From Mesorhizobium hawassense (lineage in GTDB: Bacteria; Pseudomonadota; Alphaproteobacteria; Rhizobiales; Rhizobiaceae): 64,000 bases of DNA. Both the position numbers and the translations under genes were made by a program. Every line of letters begins with the position of its first letter. Position 1 is the first letter of the stretch. Shown one piece after another: positions 17,223-28,460 of this stretch. Location of the stretch: positions 62,001 through 126,000 of the forward strand of contig NZ_QMBP01000020.1 in assembly GCF_003289945.1 (NCBI RefSeq), in the 5' to 3' direction. The notes under the pieces were generated by a model. The model made no database searches and was not told where the DNA came from. It was given only the letters and a program-made list of their open reading frames with translations.

Positions 17223-17843
17223 ATGGAATTCCTCACCACGCATGACGAGCTGAGGACGATCTACAAGACGCCCCGGCCGACCGACGGCTCGATTCGCAAG
17301 GAACTGAAAAGCCTCGACGGACATTGCCGTTCCTTCATCGGCAAGAGCCCTTTCGTGCTGATCGGCTCCTCCGACGGCGCCGGCAATGCCGACGTGACGC
17401 CCAAGGGTGACAAGCCCGGCTTCACCGCCATCCTCGACAACTCCACCATCGCCATCCCCGACCGCCCCGGCAACAACCGTCTCGACACGCTGGAAAACAT
17501 CATCCGCAACCCGTCGGTCGGGCTGCTCTTCCTCATCCCCGGCATGAACGAGACGTTGCGCGTCAACGGCGATGCCCGCATCACCGTCGACCCCGCCCTG
17601 CGCGAACGTCTGGCCGTCGACGGCAAGGAACCGCAGAGCGTCATCGTGGTGACGGTCAAGGCCGTCTACATGCACTGCGCCAAGGCTTTCATGCGCTCCG
17701 ACCTGTGGAAGCCGGAGACCTGGTACGACCGCGCCACTCTGCCGACGCTCGGCCAGATCATCCGCGACCAGCTGGCACTTAGCGAAAGCGCCGGGGAGAT
17801 CGACCGCGAGCTTGACGACGATTACCGGCAGACCATGTGGTAG
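17223..17843 (+). CDS. Pyridoxamine 5'-phosphate oxidase-family flavoprotein
   Basis: 206-residue split-barrel flavin-binding protein of the type named after MSMEG_1061. Conserved segments: SPFVLIGSSDGAGNADVTPKGDKPGF, LDNSTIAIPDRPGNNR, NVGLLFLIPG-like (NPSVGLLFLIPG) and HCAKAFMRSDLW. Such proteins bind FMN or F420-type cofactors; the physiological substrate is unknown. Begins 18 bases after yciB, so probably read from the same transcript. Confidence 0.88.
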   Translation: MEFLTTHDELRTIYKTPRPTDGSIRKELKSLDGHCRSFIGKSPFVLIGSSDGAGNADVTPKGDKPGFTAILDNSTIAIPDRPGNNRLDTLENIIRNPSVGLLFLIPGMNETLRVNGDARITVDPALRERLAVDGKEPQSVIVVTVKAVYMHCAKAFMRSDLWKPETWYDRATLPTLGQIIRDQLALSESAGEIDRELDDDYRQTMW

Positions 17844-17882
17844 GCTTCCCGGACGACTCACTCTTTCGTCCGGCTCCCTCCC

Positions 17883-18419
17883 TTGATCGAGATCATCGCC
17901 ATATCCGGCAGCCTGCGCGCCGCCTCGACCAACTCCGCCCTGGTGGCGGCGTTGGCCGTCAACGCGCCCGAGAACTGCCGTATCGAGGTTTATGACGGTC
18001 TCGGCCGCTTGCCGATCTTCAATCCAGACGACGAAGGCGAGCGCACGCCGCCCGAAGCCGCATGGCTGATCGAAGCCGTCACCCGCGCCGACGGCGTCAT
18101 CGTTTCCTGCCCGGAATACGCGCATGGCGTGCCCGGCGGTCTGAAGAATGCGTTGGATTGGCTGGTGTCGCGCGACGCCGCGGTCGGCAAGCCGGCGATG
18201 CTGGTCCACGCCTCGCCACGCTCGCTCTATGCGCGCGCTGCGCTGAGCGAGATCATGCGGACCATGTCGTTTGCGCTGTATGAAGAGGCTGCGCTGGAAA
18301 TCGCGCTGCTGGGCAAGAAGCCGGCTGAGATTAAGGCGATCCTGGCGGAGGGTGCGAACCGCGAGGCGATGCGTGAGGCGGTGCGGAGTTTCGCGGGTTT
18401 TATCGGTGATGAACGCTAA
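17883..18419 (+). CDS. NADPH-dependent FMN reductase-family protein
   Basis: 178-residue flavodoxin-fold oxidoreductase. FMN phosphate loop ISGSLRAASTNSAL at the N-terminus, then the signature CPEYAHGVPGGLKNALDW near residue 80. Expected to reduce FMN or quinones with NADPH. The start is a TTG at 17883 because no ATG precedes the conserved IISGS-type strand; the upstream SD is weak. Probably in the same transcript as the flavoprotein gene 39 bases upstream. Confidence 0.88.
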   Translation: MIEIIAISGSLRAASTNSALVAALAVNAPENCRIEVYDGLGRLPIFNPDDEGERTPPEAAWLIEAVTRADGVIVSCPEYAHGVPGGLKNALDWLVSRDAAVGKPAMLVHASPRSLYARAALSEIMRTMSFALYEEAALEIALLGKKPAEIKAILAEGANREAMREAVRSFAGFIGDER

Positions 18420-18440
18420 CCCGCTTCGCTCGCGTTCCTT

Positions 18441-18602
18441 CGCGCCCCCCTCTGCCCTGCCGGGCATCTCCCCCACAAGGGGGGAGATTGGCGGTTTCGC
18501 CGCCTGCACTCTTTCTGCGACGTTGGTGATTGGCGAAAAGCAGGGCGACATCTGATCTCCCCCCTTGTGGGGGAGATGTCCGGCAGGACAGAGGGGGGGC
18601 GC
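18441..18602. repeat. Palindromic repeat family B, copy 1
   Basis: A 160-bp element with long inverted ends: CTCTGCCCTGCCGGGCATC with CACAAGGGGGGAGAT on the left, and the complement CCTTGTGGGGGAGATG with CCGGCAGGACAGAGG on the right. The conserved centre contains GTTGGTGATTGGCGAAA. Copies at 22411-22580 and 62820-62980 (inverted) share ends and centre. Comparable to rhizobial intergenic mosaic elements. Confidence 0.85.
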
Positions 18603-18643
18603 TGTCCCGCTGACCCCTCGCAACTTTCCAGACTGCGGTGAAG

Positions 18644-18850
18644 CTACCCCTTCCGCAGCGTCTCGACATCGGTCTTGCCGACATACCAGTCGCGGGCATT
18701 GACCTCCTCGAACACCACCCAGACATCGTCATTGCCGAGCCCGGTGGCCTCCATGATGGCCGCGGTCACCTTTTTGGCGATGTCAGCCTTCTTGCCGGCC
18801 GGATCGGCGGCGATCACTTCCTTGACGATGCGGATGTTGACGAATGGCAT
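18644..18850 (-). CDS. 4-oxalocrotonate tautomerase-family protein
   Basis: 68-residue tautomerase subunit. The mature protein begins with the catalytic N-terminal proline (MPFVNIRIVKE), followed by KKADIAKKVTAAIMEATG and WVVFEEVNARDWYVG, a normal 4-OT layout; such subunits assemble into hexamers. GGGGAGGACATC precedes the ATG, fixing the start. It lies upstream of nothing obvious on its strand and about 160 bases from the SMP-30 gene start region, so a shared pathway is possible but unproven. Confidence 0.9.
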   Translation of the reverse strand: MPFVNIRIVKEVIAADPAGKKADIAKKVTAAIMEATGLGNDDVWVVFEEVNARDWYVGKTDVETLRKG

Positions 18851-19009
18851 GATGTCCTCCCCTTGAGTTCTGCCGGTTGGCGTCAGGCGGCGGCTTGGCA
18901 ATTCGCTCCGGCGAATCGGATGGCGCCGGTTGCGAAAACCGCAGCGCTGCCGGCGCTGCGGGGATGCGCAGAAAGGCCAGCAAGGGCCAAAGAAGGGCGC
19001 GCAGAAGCG

Positions 19010-19930
19010 TCAAAAAGTCTTGGCCCCGTTCACCATCAGCCGCACCATGTAGAGCGAGGTGGTGCCGGCGATGTAGAGGCAGTTGAGCTTGTTGCCGCCG
19101 AACACGCAGTTGGCGGTCACCTCCGGCACCTTGACCTTACCGATCAGCGTTCCGTCCGGATCGTAGCAATGGATGCCATCTGCGGCACTGGTCCAGATAC
19201 GCCCGTCGGAATCGAGCCGGAACCCGTCGAACAGGCCGGCGGTGCAGTCGGCGAACACCTTGCCGCCGGAAACCTTCTTGCCGTGCTTGCCGACAGTGAA
19301 CACCCGCATATGCGCCGGGTTCTTCTCGCCATGCGTGCGGCCAGTGTCCACGACATAGAGCAGGCTTTCGTCGAGCGAGAAGGCGAGCCCGTTGGGCCGC
19401 ACCATGTCGGTGATGACAGCCTCGATATCGCCGGTATCGGGATCGACGCGATAGACGTTGCAGTTGCCGATCTCGCTTTCGGCCTTGTCGCCCTCGTAGT
19501 CGGTATCGATGCCGTAGCTCGGATCGGTGAACCAGATCGAGCCGTCGGAGCGCACCACCACATCGTTGGGCGAGTTCAGCCGCTTGCCTTTCCATTTGTC
19601 GGCTATGGTGGTGACCGAGCCGTCATGCTCGGTGCGGCTGACGCGGCGGCCGGAATGCTCGCAGGTCACCAGCCGGCCCTGCCGGTCGACCGTGTTGCCG
19701 TTGGAATTGCCGGATGGCTGGCGGAACACGCTGACGCTGCCGTCGGTCTCGTCATAGCGCAGCATGCGGTTGTTGGGGATGTCGGACCAGACGACATAGC
19801 GGCCGGCGGCGAACCAGGCTGGCCCCTCCGCCCAGCGGCAGCCGGTGAACAGCTTTTCCACCTGCGCGCTGCCGTTGAACAGGCGCGCGAAGCGCGGATC
19901 GAGAACTTCGTAATAGTCTGCGGCCGCCAT
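19010..19930 (-). CDS. SMP-30/gluconolactonase-family protein
   Basis: 306-residue six-bladed beta-propeller lactonase. Metal ligands are visible: Glu in WAEGPAWF, Asn in NSPNDVVV, Asp in FDGFRLDSDGR; also SGNSNGNTVDRQGRL and RPNGLAFSLDESLLYV. Expected to hydrolyse a sugar lactone to the acid. Start set at ATG 19930 with GGGAGG upstream. The tautomerase gene lies downstream on the same strand, 159 bases away; sugar-acid catabolism is plausible. Confidence 0.92.
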   Translation of the reverse strand: MAAADYYEVLDPRFARLFNGSAQVEKLFTGCRWAEGPAWFAAGRYVVWSDIPNNRMLRYDETDGSVSVFRQPSGNSNGNTVDRQGRLVTCEHSGRRVSRTEHDGSVTTIADKWKGKRLNSPNDVVVRSDGSIWFTDPSYGIDTDYEGDKAESEIGNCNVYRVDPDTGDIEAVITDMVRPNGLAFSLDESLLYVVDTGRTHGEKNPAHMRVFTVGKHGKKVSGGKVFADCTAGLFDGFRLDSDGRIWTSAADGIHCYDPDGTLIGKVKVPEVTANCVFGGNKLNCLYIAGTTSLYMVRLMVNGAKTF

Positions 19931-20108
19931 GCATTTCCTCCCGGCATCAGGTGACGGCCGGATCAAGCCAGCCCGCAACCGTTCTGGCAAGACGGCAAAC
20001 CAGCAAATTGTACGACAATACGGATGAGAACTGCGTGAAGCGGGAGTGCCCGTGCATGCCTCACCGGAGGCATGGCCCGTTAGCCAGGAATTAACCGGCT
20101 ATGCGCTG

Positions 20109-20129
20109 GTTGCAATGGTGCATTGCAAC
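20109..20129. promoter_or_regulatory. Perfect inverted repeat, candidate operator upstream of DUF1127 gene
   Basis: GTTGCAATG-gtg-CATTGCAAC: nine-base arms, perfect, three-base spacer, about 95 bases before the DUF1127 ATG in the divergent gap with the SMP-30 gene. The symmetry suggests a dimeric regulator site; the regulator is not identified. Confidence 0.5.
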
Positions 20130-20224
20130 ATCTTTCTTTTGCAGCGCATCATTCCTATGTCATGCTCACAATCGTCAGGGAGGAACAACCGGCCGCATCA
20201 GTGCGGCATGAAAGGAACCCTGTC

Positions 20225-20389
20225 ATGTTCGACAATCTTGTCTCCCGCGCCCGCGCCAGCATGGCCAAGCGCCGCAACTACAACCGCCTCGTCGCCGAAA
20301 TCGAGAACCTGTCGAGCCGCGATCTCGCCGATCTGCGCGCCGACCGTTCCGAGATGCTTTATCAGATTCACAAGCAGATCTACGGCTGA
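20225..20389 (+). CDS. DUF1127 small arginine-rich protein
   Basis: 54-residue protein of the DUF1127 (YjiS-like) family: MFDNLVSRARASMAKRRNYN, then ENLSSRDLADLRADRSEM. Basic N-terminus, one amphipathic helix, C-terminal YG. Short DUF1127 proteins in alphaproteobacteria are linked to phosphate, RNA turnover and stress phenotypes. AAGGAACC precedes the ATG. Monocistronic, with an upstream palindrome, and followed by a family A repeat. Confidence 0.88.
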   Translation: MFDNLVSRARASMAKRRNYNRLVAEIENLSSRDLADLRADRSEMLYQIHKQIYG

Positions 20390-20404
20390 GTATTTTCCGG
20401 TCGA

Positions 20405-20511
20405 GGGGAATTCCCCCTCACCAATCCGACCTCTCCCCAAGGGTATGCGCAGGCACCAACCTCTTCTTGGGGAGAAGGTGGCCGCGAAGCGACCGGATGA
20501 GGGGGGCGCCT
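20405..20511. repeat. Palindromic repeat family A, long variant
   Basis: CCCCCTCACCAATCCGACC on the left is mirrored by GACCGGATGAGGGGGG on the right, with CTCTCCCCAA against TTGGGGAGAAGG inside; a GGGGAATTCCCC palindrome lies at the left edge. It ends at the ccmG stop codon and separates that gene from the convergent DUF1127 gene. Confidence 0.75.
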
Positions 20512-21088
20512 AACCCGGCGCTGCCAGCGCTTTCTCGACCTGCGGCAACAGCAACGTCCTGACGGAGTCGGGCGTCAGCGGCCCGACATGCTTGTAAGCA
20601 ATCTTGCCGTCCTTGCCGATGACGAAGGTCTCCGGCACGCCGTAGACGCCCCAGTCGATCGCCGTGCGCCCGGCCGGGTCGACGCCGATCGCCTGATACG
20701 GATTGCCGACCTCGCCGAGGAAGCGGCGAGCGTTTTCCGGCTCGTCCTTGTAGTTCAGCGCGGCAAGCGTGAAGCGCTTGTCCTGCGACAGGCCGAGCAG
20801 CACCGGATGCTCTTCCCGGCACGGCGCGCACCAGGACGCAAACACGTTGACCAGCGTCACCTTGCCGGCGAAGGATTTCGAATCCAGCCCCGGCAGGTTC
20901 GTCCCCTCGAGCGGCGGCAGGTTGGTCTGCGGCGCCGGCAGGCCGATCAGCGCCGAGGGGAGCTCCGAGACATCGCGGCCTGACAGAAGCTGCGACAGGA
21001 ACAGCCCCGCCAGCCCCAGGAACACCAGGAGCGGCAAAAGCACGAACAGGCGGCGGCGCGACGCCGGGGCTTCGGTTTCGATGCTCAT
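20510..21088 (-). CDS. ccmG: Thiol:disulfide interchange protein CcmG/DsbE
   Basis: Membrane-anchored periplasmic thioredoxin that keeps the apocytochrome c CXXCH cysteines reduced for heme attachment. 192 residues: N-terminal anchor (LFVLLPLLVFLGLAGLFLS), then the thioredoxin fold with active site ASWCAPCREEHP and the conserved cis-Pro region GVPETFVIGKDG. The ATG overlaps the ccmD stop by four bases. Last gene of the ccm cluster. Confidence 0.95.
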   Translation of the reverse strand: MSIETEAPASRRRLFVLLPLLVFLGLAGLFLSQLLSGRDVSELPSALIGLPAPQTNLPPLEGTNLPGLDSKSFAGKVTLVNVFASWCAPCREEHPVLLGLSQDKRFTLAALNYKDEPENARRFLGEVGNPYQAIGVDPAGRTAIDWGVYGVPETFVIGKDGKIAYKHVGPLTPDSVRTLLLPQVEKALAAPG

Positions 21089-21252
21089 GACTTGGCAGCC
21101 TTGTCGGAGCGCCTACGCACACCGGCAGCTTCCAGCGCCGCGAGCTCGCGCTTGCGCGCCCGCTGGTCGAGCAGGATCCAGCCGATCAGCCCGGCGAGCA
21201 CGATCGCCGTAATGGCGTAGGCGGCGGTGACGAACAAGGCGTGCGCGCTCAT
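21085..21252 (-). CDS. ccmD: Heme exporter protein CcmD
   Basis: 55-residue single-helix protein, short and easily missed. It starts MSAHALFVTAAYAITA, with helix VLAGLIGWILL then the basic tail DQRARKRELAALEAAG, the standard CcmD topology. CcmD helps release holo-CcmE from the CcmABC complex. It overlaps ccmG by four bases and its ATG overlaps the stop of a short upstream reading frame. The expected upstream partner ccmC is absent; an Imm50-like gene lies there instead. Confidence 0.9.
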   Translation of the reverse strand: MSAHALFVTAAYAITAIVLAGLIGWILLDQRARKRELAALEAAGVRRRSDKAAKS

Positions 21253-21334
21253 TTCTCGATCCACGACTTTCGACGGATTTCATAGTCTTGCCGGTCATTG
21301 GCCGCAATGAACGACGTGTGCGGCAGATTTGCGG

Positions 21335-21718
21335 TCACAGCGAGCCTGACTGCAGGATGCCGGTTATGCCGATGATGCGCATCCACTGGCACGTCAGCGA
21401 CAGCCGGGCCGCTCCCTCGCAGGTAAGCAGTATCTTGCCGTCCTCGTCCCACATCCTGATAGCCCTCAAGCCGTGGCTCCGGAATTTGCGAAGGCTGATC
21501 GTCTCGACCGCCATGAACTCCAGAGCAAAGGACACTGCGTTGAACTCGCGCCATTTGGCCGGTGGCCGATAAGGCAGCACCGTCGAGATAAAGGACAGAT
21601 GCATGCTCGGACCATCTCGGTCCATCGTGGCCGAGGTGATCTCGACGGAAGACAAATCCGGGTAGTGACCGTAGATGGTCTGGAGAAAGATCGGGTTCTC
21701 GATCCTGAGCGGCCACAT
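21335..21718 (-). CDS. Imm50-like immunity protein in the ccmC position
   Basis: 127-residue cytosolic protein. Segments FLQTIYGHYPDLSSVEI, MDRDGPSMHLSF and PPAKWREFNAVSF match, from memory, the Imm50 pattern (IYG..P.L..V, DRDGP, PP.KW), a family of immunity proteins tied to polymorphic toxins. Its ATG overlaps the ccmB stop (TGATG), so it is translationally coupled. No toxin gene is adjacent. The 83 bases between its stop and ccmD encode, in another frame, a tail ending DRQDYEIRRKSWIEK that reads into the ccmD start. A duplicated or captured orphan immunity gene is likely; the family call is moderate. Confidence 0.6.
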   Translation of the reverse strand: MWPLRIENPIFLQTIYGHYPDLSSVEITSATMDRDGPSMHLSFISTVLPYRPPAKWREFNAVSFALEFMAVETISLRKFRSHGLRAIRMWDEDGKILLTCEGAARLSLTCQWMRIIGITGILQSGSL

Positions 21719-22383
21719 CAATCCGTCCCGTGCCGCAGCGCCAGCGCCGCCGCCAACGGGCCGAGCACGGCAAGAAACAGCGTCAGCGCGGCGAGAATGA
21801 GAAAGGGCTGCAGGAACGGCGCCGGATCGGCGACAGCGCCATAGCTTGCCGAAACGCCGAAGATCAGCACCGGAATGGTGAGCGGCAGCACCAGCACCGA
21901 GATCAGCAACCCGCCGCGCGGCAGCGCCACCGCGACCGCGGCGCCGGCGGCACCTATGAAGGTGATGGCCGGCGTGCCGACGAGCAGCGTGAGCGCCGTG
22001 GCGCCGATGCCCAGCGGCTCCATGTTCATGAACAGGCCGAGCAGGGGCGCCGCGACCACCAGCGGCAGCACACTGCCCGTCCAATGCGCCAGGCATTTCG
22101 TCAGCACCGTCAGCGCCAGCATGTGGCGGTCGCCGTTGAGCACCAGAAGGTCGAGAGAGCCGTCCTCGCGGTCGGCCTGGAACAGCCGGTCGAGGCCAAG
22201 CAGGCAGGCGAGCAGGGCCGCGATCCACAGGATCGCCGGACCGATGCGGGACAAGAGGTTGAGGTCGGGACCGACGCCGAAGGGGATGGTGACGATGACG
22301 GCGAGGAAGAAGATGACGCCGATCAGCGCCCCGCCGCCGGCGCGGATGGAAAGGCGGATATCGCGCAGGAAGAGGGACCACAT
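21718..22383 (-). CDS. ccmB: Heme exporter permease CcmB
   Basis: 221-residue inner-membrane permease of the CcmAB(C) complex. Six helices are apparent; conserved stretches include GGGALIGVIFFLAVIVTIPFG, DRLFQADREDGSLDLL and GATALTLLVGTPAITFIGA. It powers release of heme-loaded CcmE together with CcmA. Separated from ccmA by a 170-bp family B repeat in the middle of the operon, and overlapping the next gene by one base. Confidence 0.95.
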   Translation of the reverse strand: MWSLFLRDIRLSIRAGGGALIGVIFFLAVIVTIPFGVGPDLNLLSRIGPAILWIAALLACLLGLDRLFQADREDGSLDLLVLNGDRHMLALTVLTKCLAHWTGSVLPLVVAAPLLGLFMNMEPLGIGATALTLLVGTPAITFIGAAGAAVAVALPRGGLLISVLVLPLTIPVLIFGVSASYGAVADPAPFLQPFLILAALTLFLAVLGPLAAALALRHGTD

Positions 22384-22410
22384 TATGAATTGGCCCTTTG
22401 TTGAAGTGGG

Positions 22411-22580
22411 CGTTCCTTCGCGCCCCCCTCTGTCCTGCAGGACATCTCCCCCGCAAGGGGGGAGATTGGCCGCTTCTGCGCCCCGCTCACTCTTCCAACG
22501 TTGGTGATTGGCGAAATCGCCGGCGACGTCTGATCTCCCCCCTCGTGGGGGAGATGGCCGGCAGGCCAGAGGGGGGCGCC
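22411..22580. repeat. Palindromic repeat family B, copy 2, inside the ccm operon
   Basis: Same ends and same GTTGGTGATTGGCGAAA centre as 18441-18602, in the same orientation. It sits between ccmA and ccmB, so the ccm transcript should contain a strong hairpin that could lower or process the mRNA for downstream genes. Confidence 0.85.
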
Positions 22581-22594
22581 GTAGAGCACCGACA

Positions 22595-23203
22595 TCAATG
22601 ACCTACCTTCATTTGCAACTCGCGCGCCCCCTCCAGCCCGAGCGGTAGATGCGTCGCCGCCACCACAATTCCTCCCTCGCTAAGGTGCCCCCGCATCAAC
22701 CCCGCGAACCGCTCCTCCGAGGCCTTGTCGAGCCCCGCCGTCGGCTCATCGAGCAGCCATACCGGCCGCCGGCTGACCAGCAGCTTGGCGATCGACGCCC
22801 GCCGCCTCTGCCCGGTCGACAGATAGCCGAATGGCAGATGCCCGAGCCCGCCGAGCGCCACCGTGTCCAGCGCTTCCTCGACACTCAGTCCCGGCTCGCC
22901 CTGAAAAGCGCGCCAGAAGCCGAGATTCTCTTCGACGCTTAGCGCCGTCTTCATCGCGTTGAGGTGGCCAAGATAATGCGATGCCGAGGCGACCGTCGGG
23001 AAAGCCTCGCCACCGCCTTCGACCTGCACCTTGCCCCCGGCCGCCGGCAGCAGCCCGGCGACGATCCTCAGCAGTGTCGATTTGCCGGCGCCGTTCGGTC
23101 CGGTGACGATGAGCGCCTCGCTCCTTTCGAGGACGAATCCGATGTCGGAAAGGACCCGCTCGCCGCCGCGCTCGCCGCCCAGATTTTCGGCGATCAGCCG
23201 CAT
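22595..23203 (-). CDS. ccmA: Cytochrome c biogenesis ATP-binding protein CcmA
   Basis: 202-residue ABC ATPase of the cytochrome c maturation transporter. Walker A GPNGAGKST near residue 37, signature YLSTGQRRR, Walker B VWLLDEPTAGLD, switch His in ATHLPL. Start placed at MRLIAENLGG (23203); the 16-residue upstream extension is Arg-rich and unlike the family. First gene of the ccm cluster, divergent from acnA across a region with an Irr-type box. Confidence 0.94.
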   Translation of the reverse strand: MRLIAENLGGERGGERVLSDIGFVLERSEALIVTGPNGAGKSTLLRIVAGLLPAAGGKVQVEGGGEAFPTVASASHYLGHLNAMKTALSVEENLGFWRAFQGEPGLSVEEALDTVALGGLGHLPFGYLSTGQRRRASIAKLLVSRRPVWLLDEPTAGLDKASEERFAGLMRGHLSEGGIVVAATHLPLGLEGARELQMKVGH

Positions 23204-23269
23204 CCTTGCCCGTCCCCAAAGCACCGTTTCGCGGTCGCGGCCGCATCGCACAAATTAGCCTTTCGACTG

Positions 23270-23286
23270 TCTAGAACTATTCCAGG
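23270..23286. promoter_or_regulatory. Irr iron control element (ICE)-like box between ccmA and acnA
   Basis: TCTAGAACTATTCCAGG fits the Hyphomicrobiales ICE consensus TTTAGAA-YNR-TTCTAAA at 13 of 17 positions, including both GAA/TTC half-site cores. Irr represses genes for iron-rich proteins when iron is low. The site lies 67 bases from ccmA and about 200 from acnA, so it could control either or both. Confidence 0.5.
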
Positions 23287-23487
23287 AAATTCTCTATATG
23301 CGGTTCATCCGTGCCAGCGGTCGGCGCGGGAACAGAATTAGCGCCGAACCAGCGCACGCGCCGCCTTGAACGGCTCGGGTTGCTTGGGAGCGGACAGCGG
23401 AAATGGCCGTACCCGCACCTTTGCGCGTGATTGCATGCCATCGGCGTCCGTTCCCTTTCAGGCTGAACAGACAAGGACGGATCGCAC

Positions 23488-26178
<2,691 letters not shown>

Positions 26179-26187
26179 CAGCAGCCA

Positions 26188-27005
<818 letters not shown>

Positions 27006-27190
27006 GGTGAGGATGCTGCTCCCGAATCGAACCGTGCCGTGCAATGCAACGGGCCTCTCCTATTGCGCCCTTACCTGAGGTTGCAACAGCAAAATTTCAC
27101 CGCAACGTGACTTCCCGTTGACTGTCGCTTCTGCCACATATTTTAGCAATCAGAACAAGGCCGGCGTCACCGGCGGGAATCGGAAAAGTC

Positions 27191-27982
27191 ATGGCATTTC
27201 GAGGACGATTGCGGCTTGCGGCGGTAGCGCTGGCCCTGACGGCGTTGGGCGGCGTGGCCCTTGCGGCCGAGCCGGAGAAAGCCGCGACGGGCAAGCCGCA
27301 GGCTGACGGAAAGCCCTTGGGCGTGGTCGAATTGTTCACCAGCCAGGGCTGCAGCTCCTGTCCGCCGGCAGACGAGTTCTTCGCCGAGCTCGCCGGCAAG
27401 GACGACGTCATCGCGCTGGCCTACCACGTCAATTACTGGGACTATCTCGGCTGGCAGGACACGCTGAGCACCAAGGAAAACACCGAGCGCCAGTATGATT
27501 ATATGCGCTCCTTCGGCAGCCGCTCGGTCTACACGCCGCAAGCCGTCATCAACGGCCGCAGCCACGTCAACGGCGCCAGCCGCAAGGAGGTCGACGGCGC
27601 GCTGGCCCGCATGGACAGGACCGGCGAGGGCATGCGCGTCGGCATCAAGGTGAGCCGCACCAGCGACCGCGTCATGATCGACGCCGGCGACGCCGGCAAC
27701 GGCCCGAGCGACGCCCATGTGGTGATCGTCTATTTCGACCCGCCGCAGATGGTGCAGATCGGCCAGGGCGAGAACAGCGGCCGCAGCCTGACCTACTGGA
27801 ACGCCGTCTCCGACATCCAGACCGCCGGCATGTGGCATGGCAAGGCCCAGCGTTACGAATTGCCGATGACCGAGATCGCCAAGAAGGGCGGCTGTGCGGT
27901 GCTGCTGCAGTCGGTCGGCAAGGACGGTATGCCCGGCCCGATCCTCGGCGCCGCCTTCATCCGCAAGCCCGACCGTCTTTAG
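27191..27982 (+). CDS. DUF1223 secreted thioredoxin-like protein
   Basis: 263-residue exported protein of the DUF1223 family. Signal peptide of about 26 residues (LRLAAVALALTALGGVALAA). Thioredoxin-like fold with a redox-type motif FTSQGCSSCPPAD near residue 53, then YHVNYWDYLGWQDTLS and RSVYTPQAVINGR. Likely periplasmic; partner unknown. Appears monocistronic; a perfect palindrome 30 bases after the stop may end its transcript. Confidence 0.9.
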   Translation: MAFRGRLRLAAVALALTALGGVALAAEPEKAATGKPQADGKPLGVVELFTSQGCSSCPPADEFFAELAGKDDVIALAYHVNYWDYLGWQDTLSTKENTERQYDYMRSFGSRSVYTPQAVINGRSHVNGASRKEVDGALARMDRTGEGMRVGIKVSRTSDRVMIDAGDAGNGPSDAHVVIVYFDPPQMVQIGQGENSGRSLTYWNAVSDIQTAGMWHGKAQRYELPMTEIAKKGGCAVLLQSVGKDGMPGPILGAAFIRKPDRL

Positions 27983-28011
27983 CCTCCGCCTTCTCCCTTT
28001 CGCGATGCGAA

Positions 28012-28036
28012 TTCATCGTGCCAGTGGCACGATGAA
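28012..28036. repeat. 25-bp perfect palindrome after the DUF1223 gene
   Basis: TTCATCGTGCCA-g-TGGCACGATGAA: twelve-base perfect arms around one base, 30 bases past the DUF1223 stop. No T-run follows, so it is more likely a repeat fragment or a protein-binding site than a classical terminator. Confidence 0.55.
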
Positions 28037-28225
28037 AGGCGCGCGAACGCCGAGGCGCTGCGAAGCAGCGGGGAATCCGGCGGGGGGTGAATCGACGCGC
28101 AGCGCCGAGACGGATTAGGGAGCGCTCCAGCTCGGCCACAAGCCCGAAACCACCGCTGCCTTATTCCTTTCAACACCCTTCATCCGACCGAGCTTCGTTC
28201 GGCCAACTTCTCCCATGAGGGAGAA

Positions 28226-28265
28226 GAAAAGAAAAAACCGGCGTCAGCTTGCTTCTGACGCCGGT
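28226..28265 (-). terminator. Intrinsic terminator of the candidate small RNA
   Basis: On the minus strand, an 11-base perfect stem (ACCGGCGTCAG with CTGACGCCGGT, seven-base loop, 28237-28265) is followed by TTTTTCTTTTC. No coding gene precedes it on that strand for more than 800 bases, which is why a small RNA is proposed. Confidence 0.85.
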
Positions 28266-28460
28266 CATTCAGGTTTTGGGATCGTCGCACCTGATTTTTC
28301 CAAGGAAAAACCGAGGTTGGTTCGATCCGACGCTGACCCGTGGGCGGGGGGCTTGGGGTTTACGAGCCGGTGCCGGACCGAACCGTCTCAGGCAACGCCG
28401 GTAAATTCGTCGGACATTGGGGCATGAGCGCGGATTATTTGTGGCAACAATGTGGCGAAG
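28226..28460 (-). ncRNA. Candidate structured small RNA upstream of the DUF2794 gene
   Basis: A 640-base gap lacks a convincing gene but holds, on the minus strand, a strong intrinsic terminator. Upstream of it are a hairpin GGTTTTTC-CTTG-GAAAAATC, a TCAGGT/ACCTGA pair, and a long-range ten-base pairing of GGTTCGGTCC with GGATCGAACC enclosing a C-rich single-stranded stretch (AACCCCAAGCCCCCCGCCC). The 5' end is uncertain, about 28400-28470. The C-rich loop could pair with ribosome-binding sites. No Rfam family recognised by eye. Confidence 0.5.

Noticed and set aside
28318..28332. tRNA- or tmRNA-like T-loop (GGTTCGATCC)
   Set aside because: No acceptor stem, CCA or other arms around it; the same bases pair with GGTCCGGACC-type sequence in the small-RNA candidate on the other strand.
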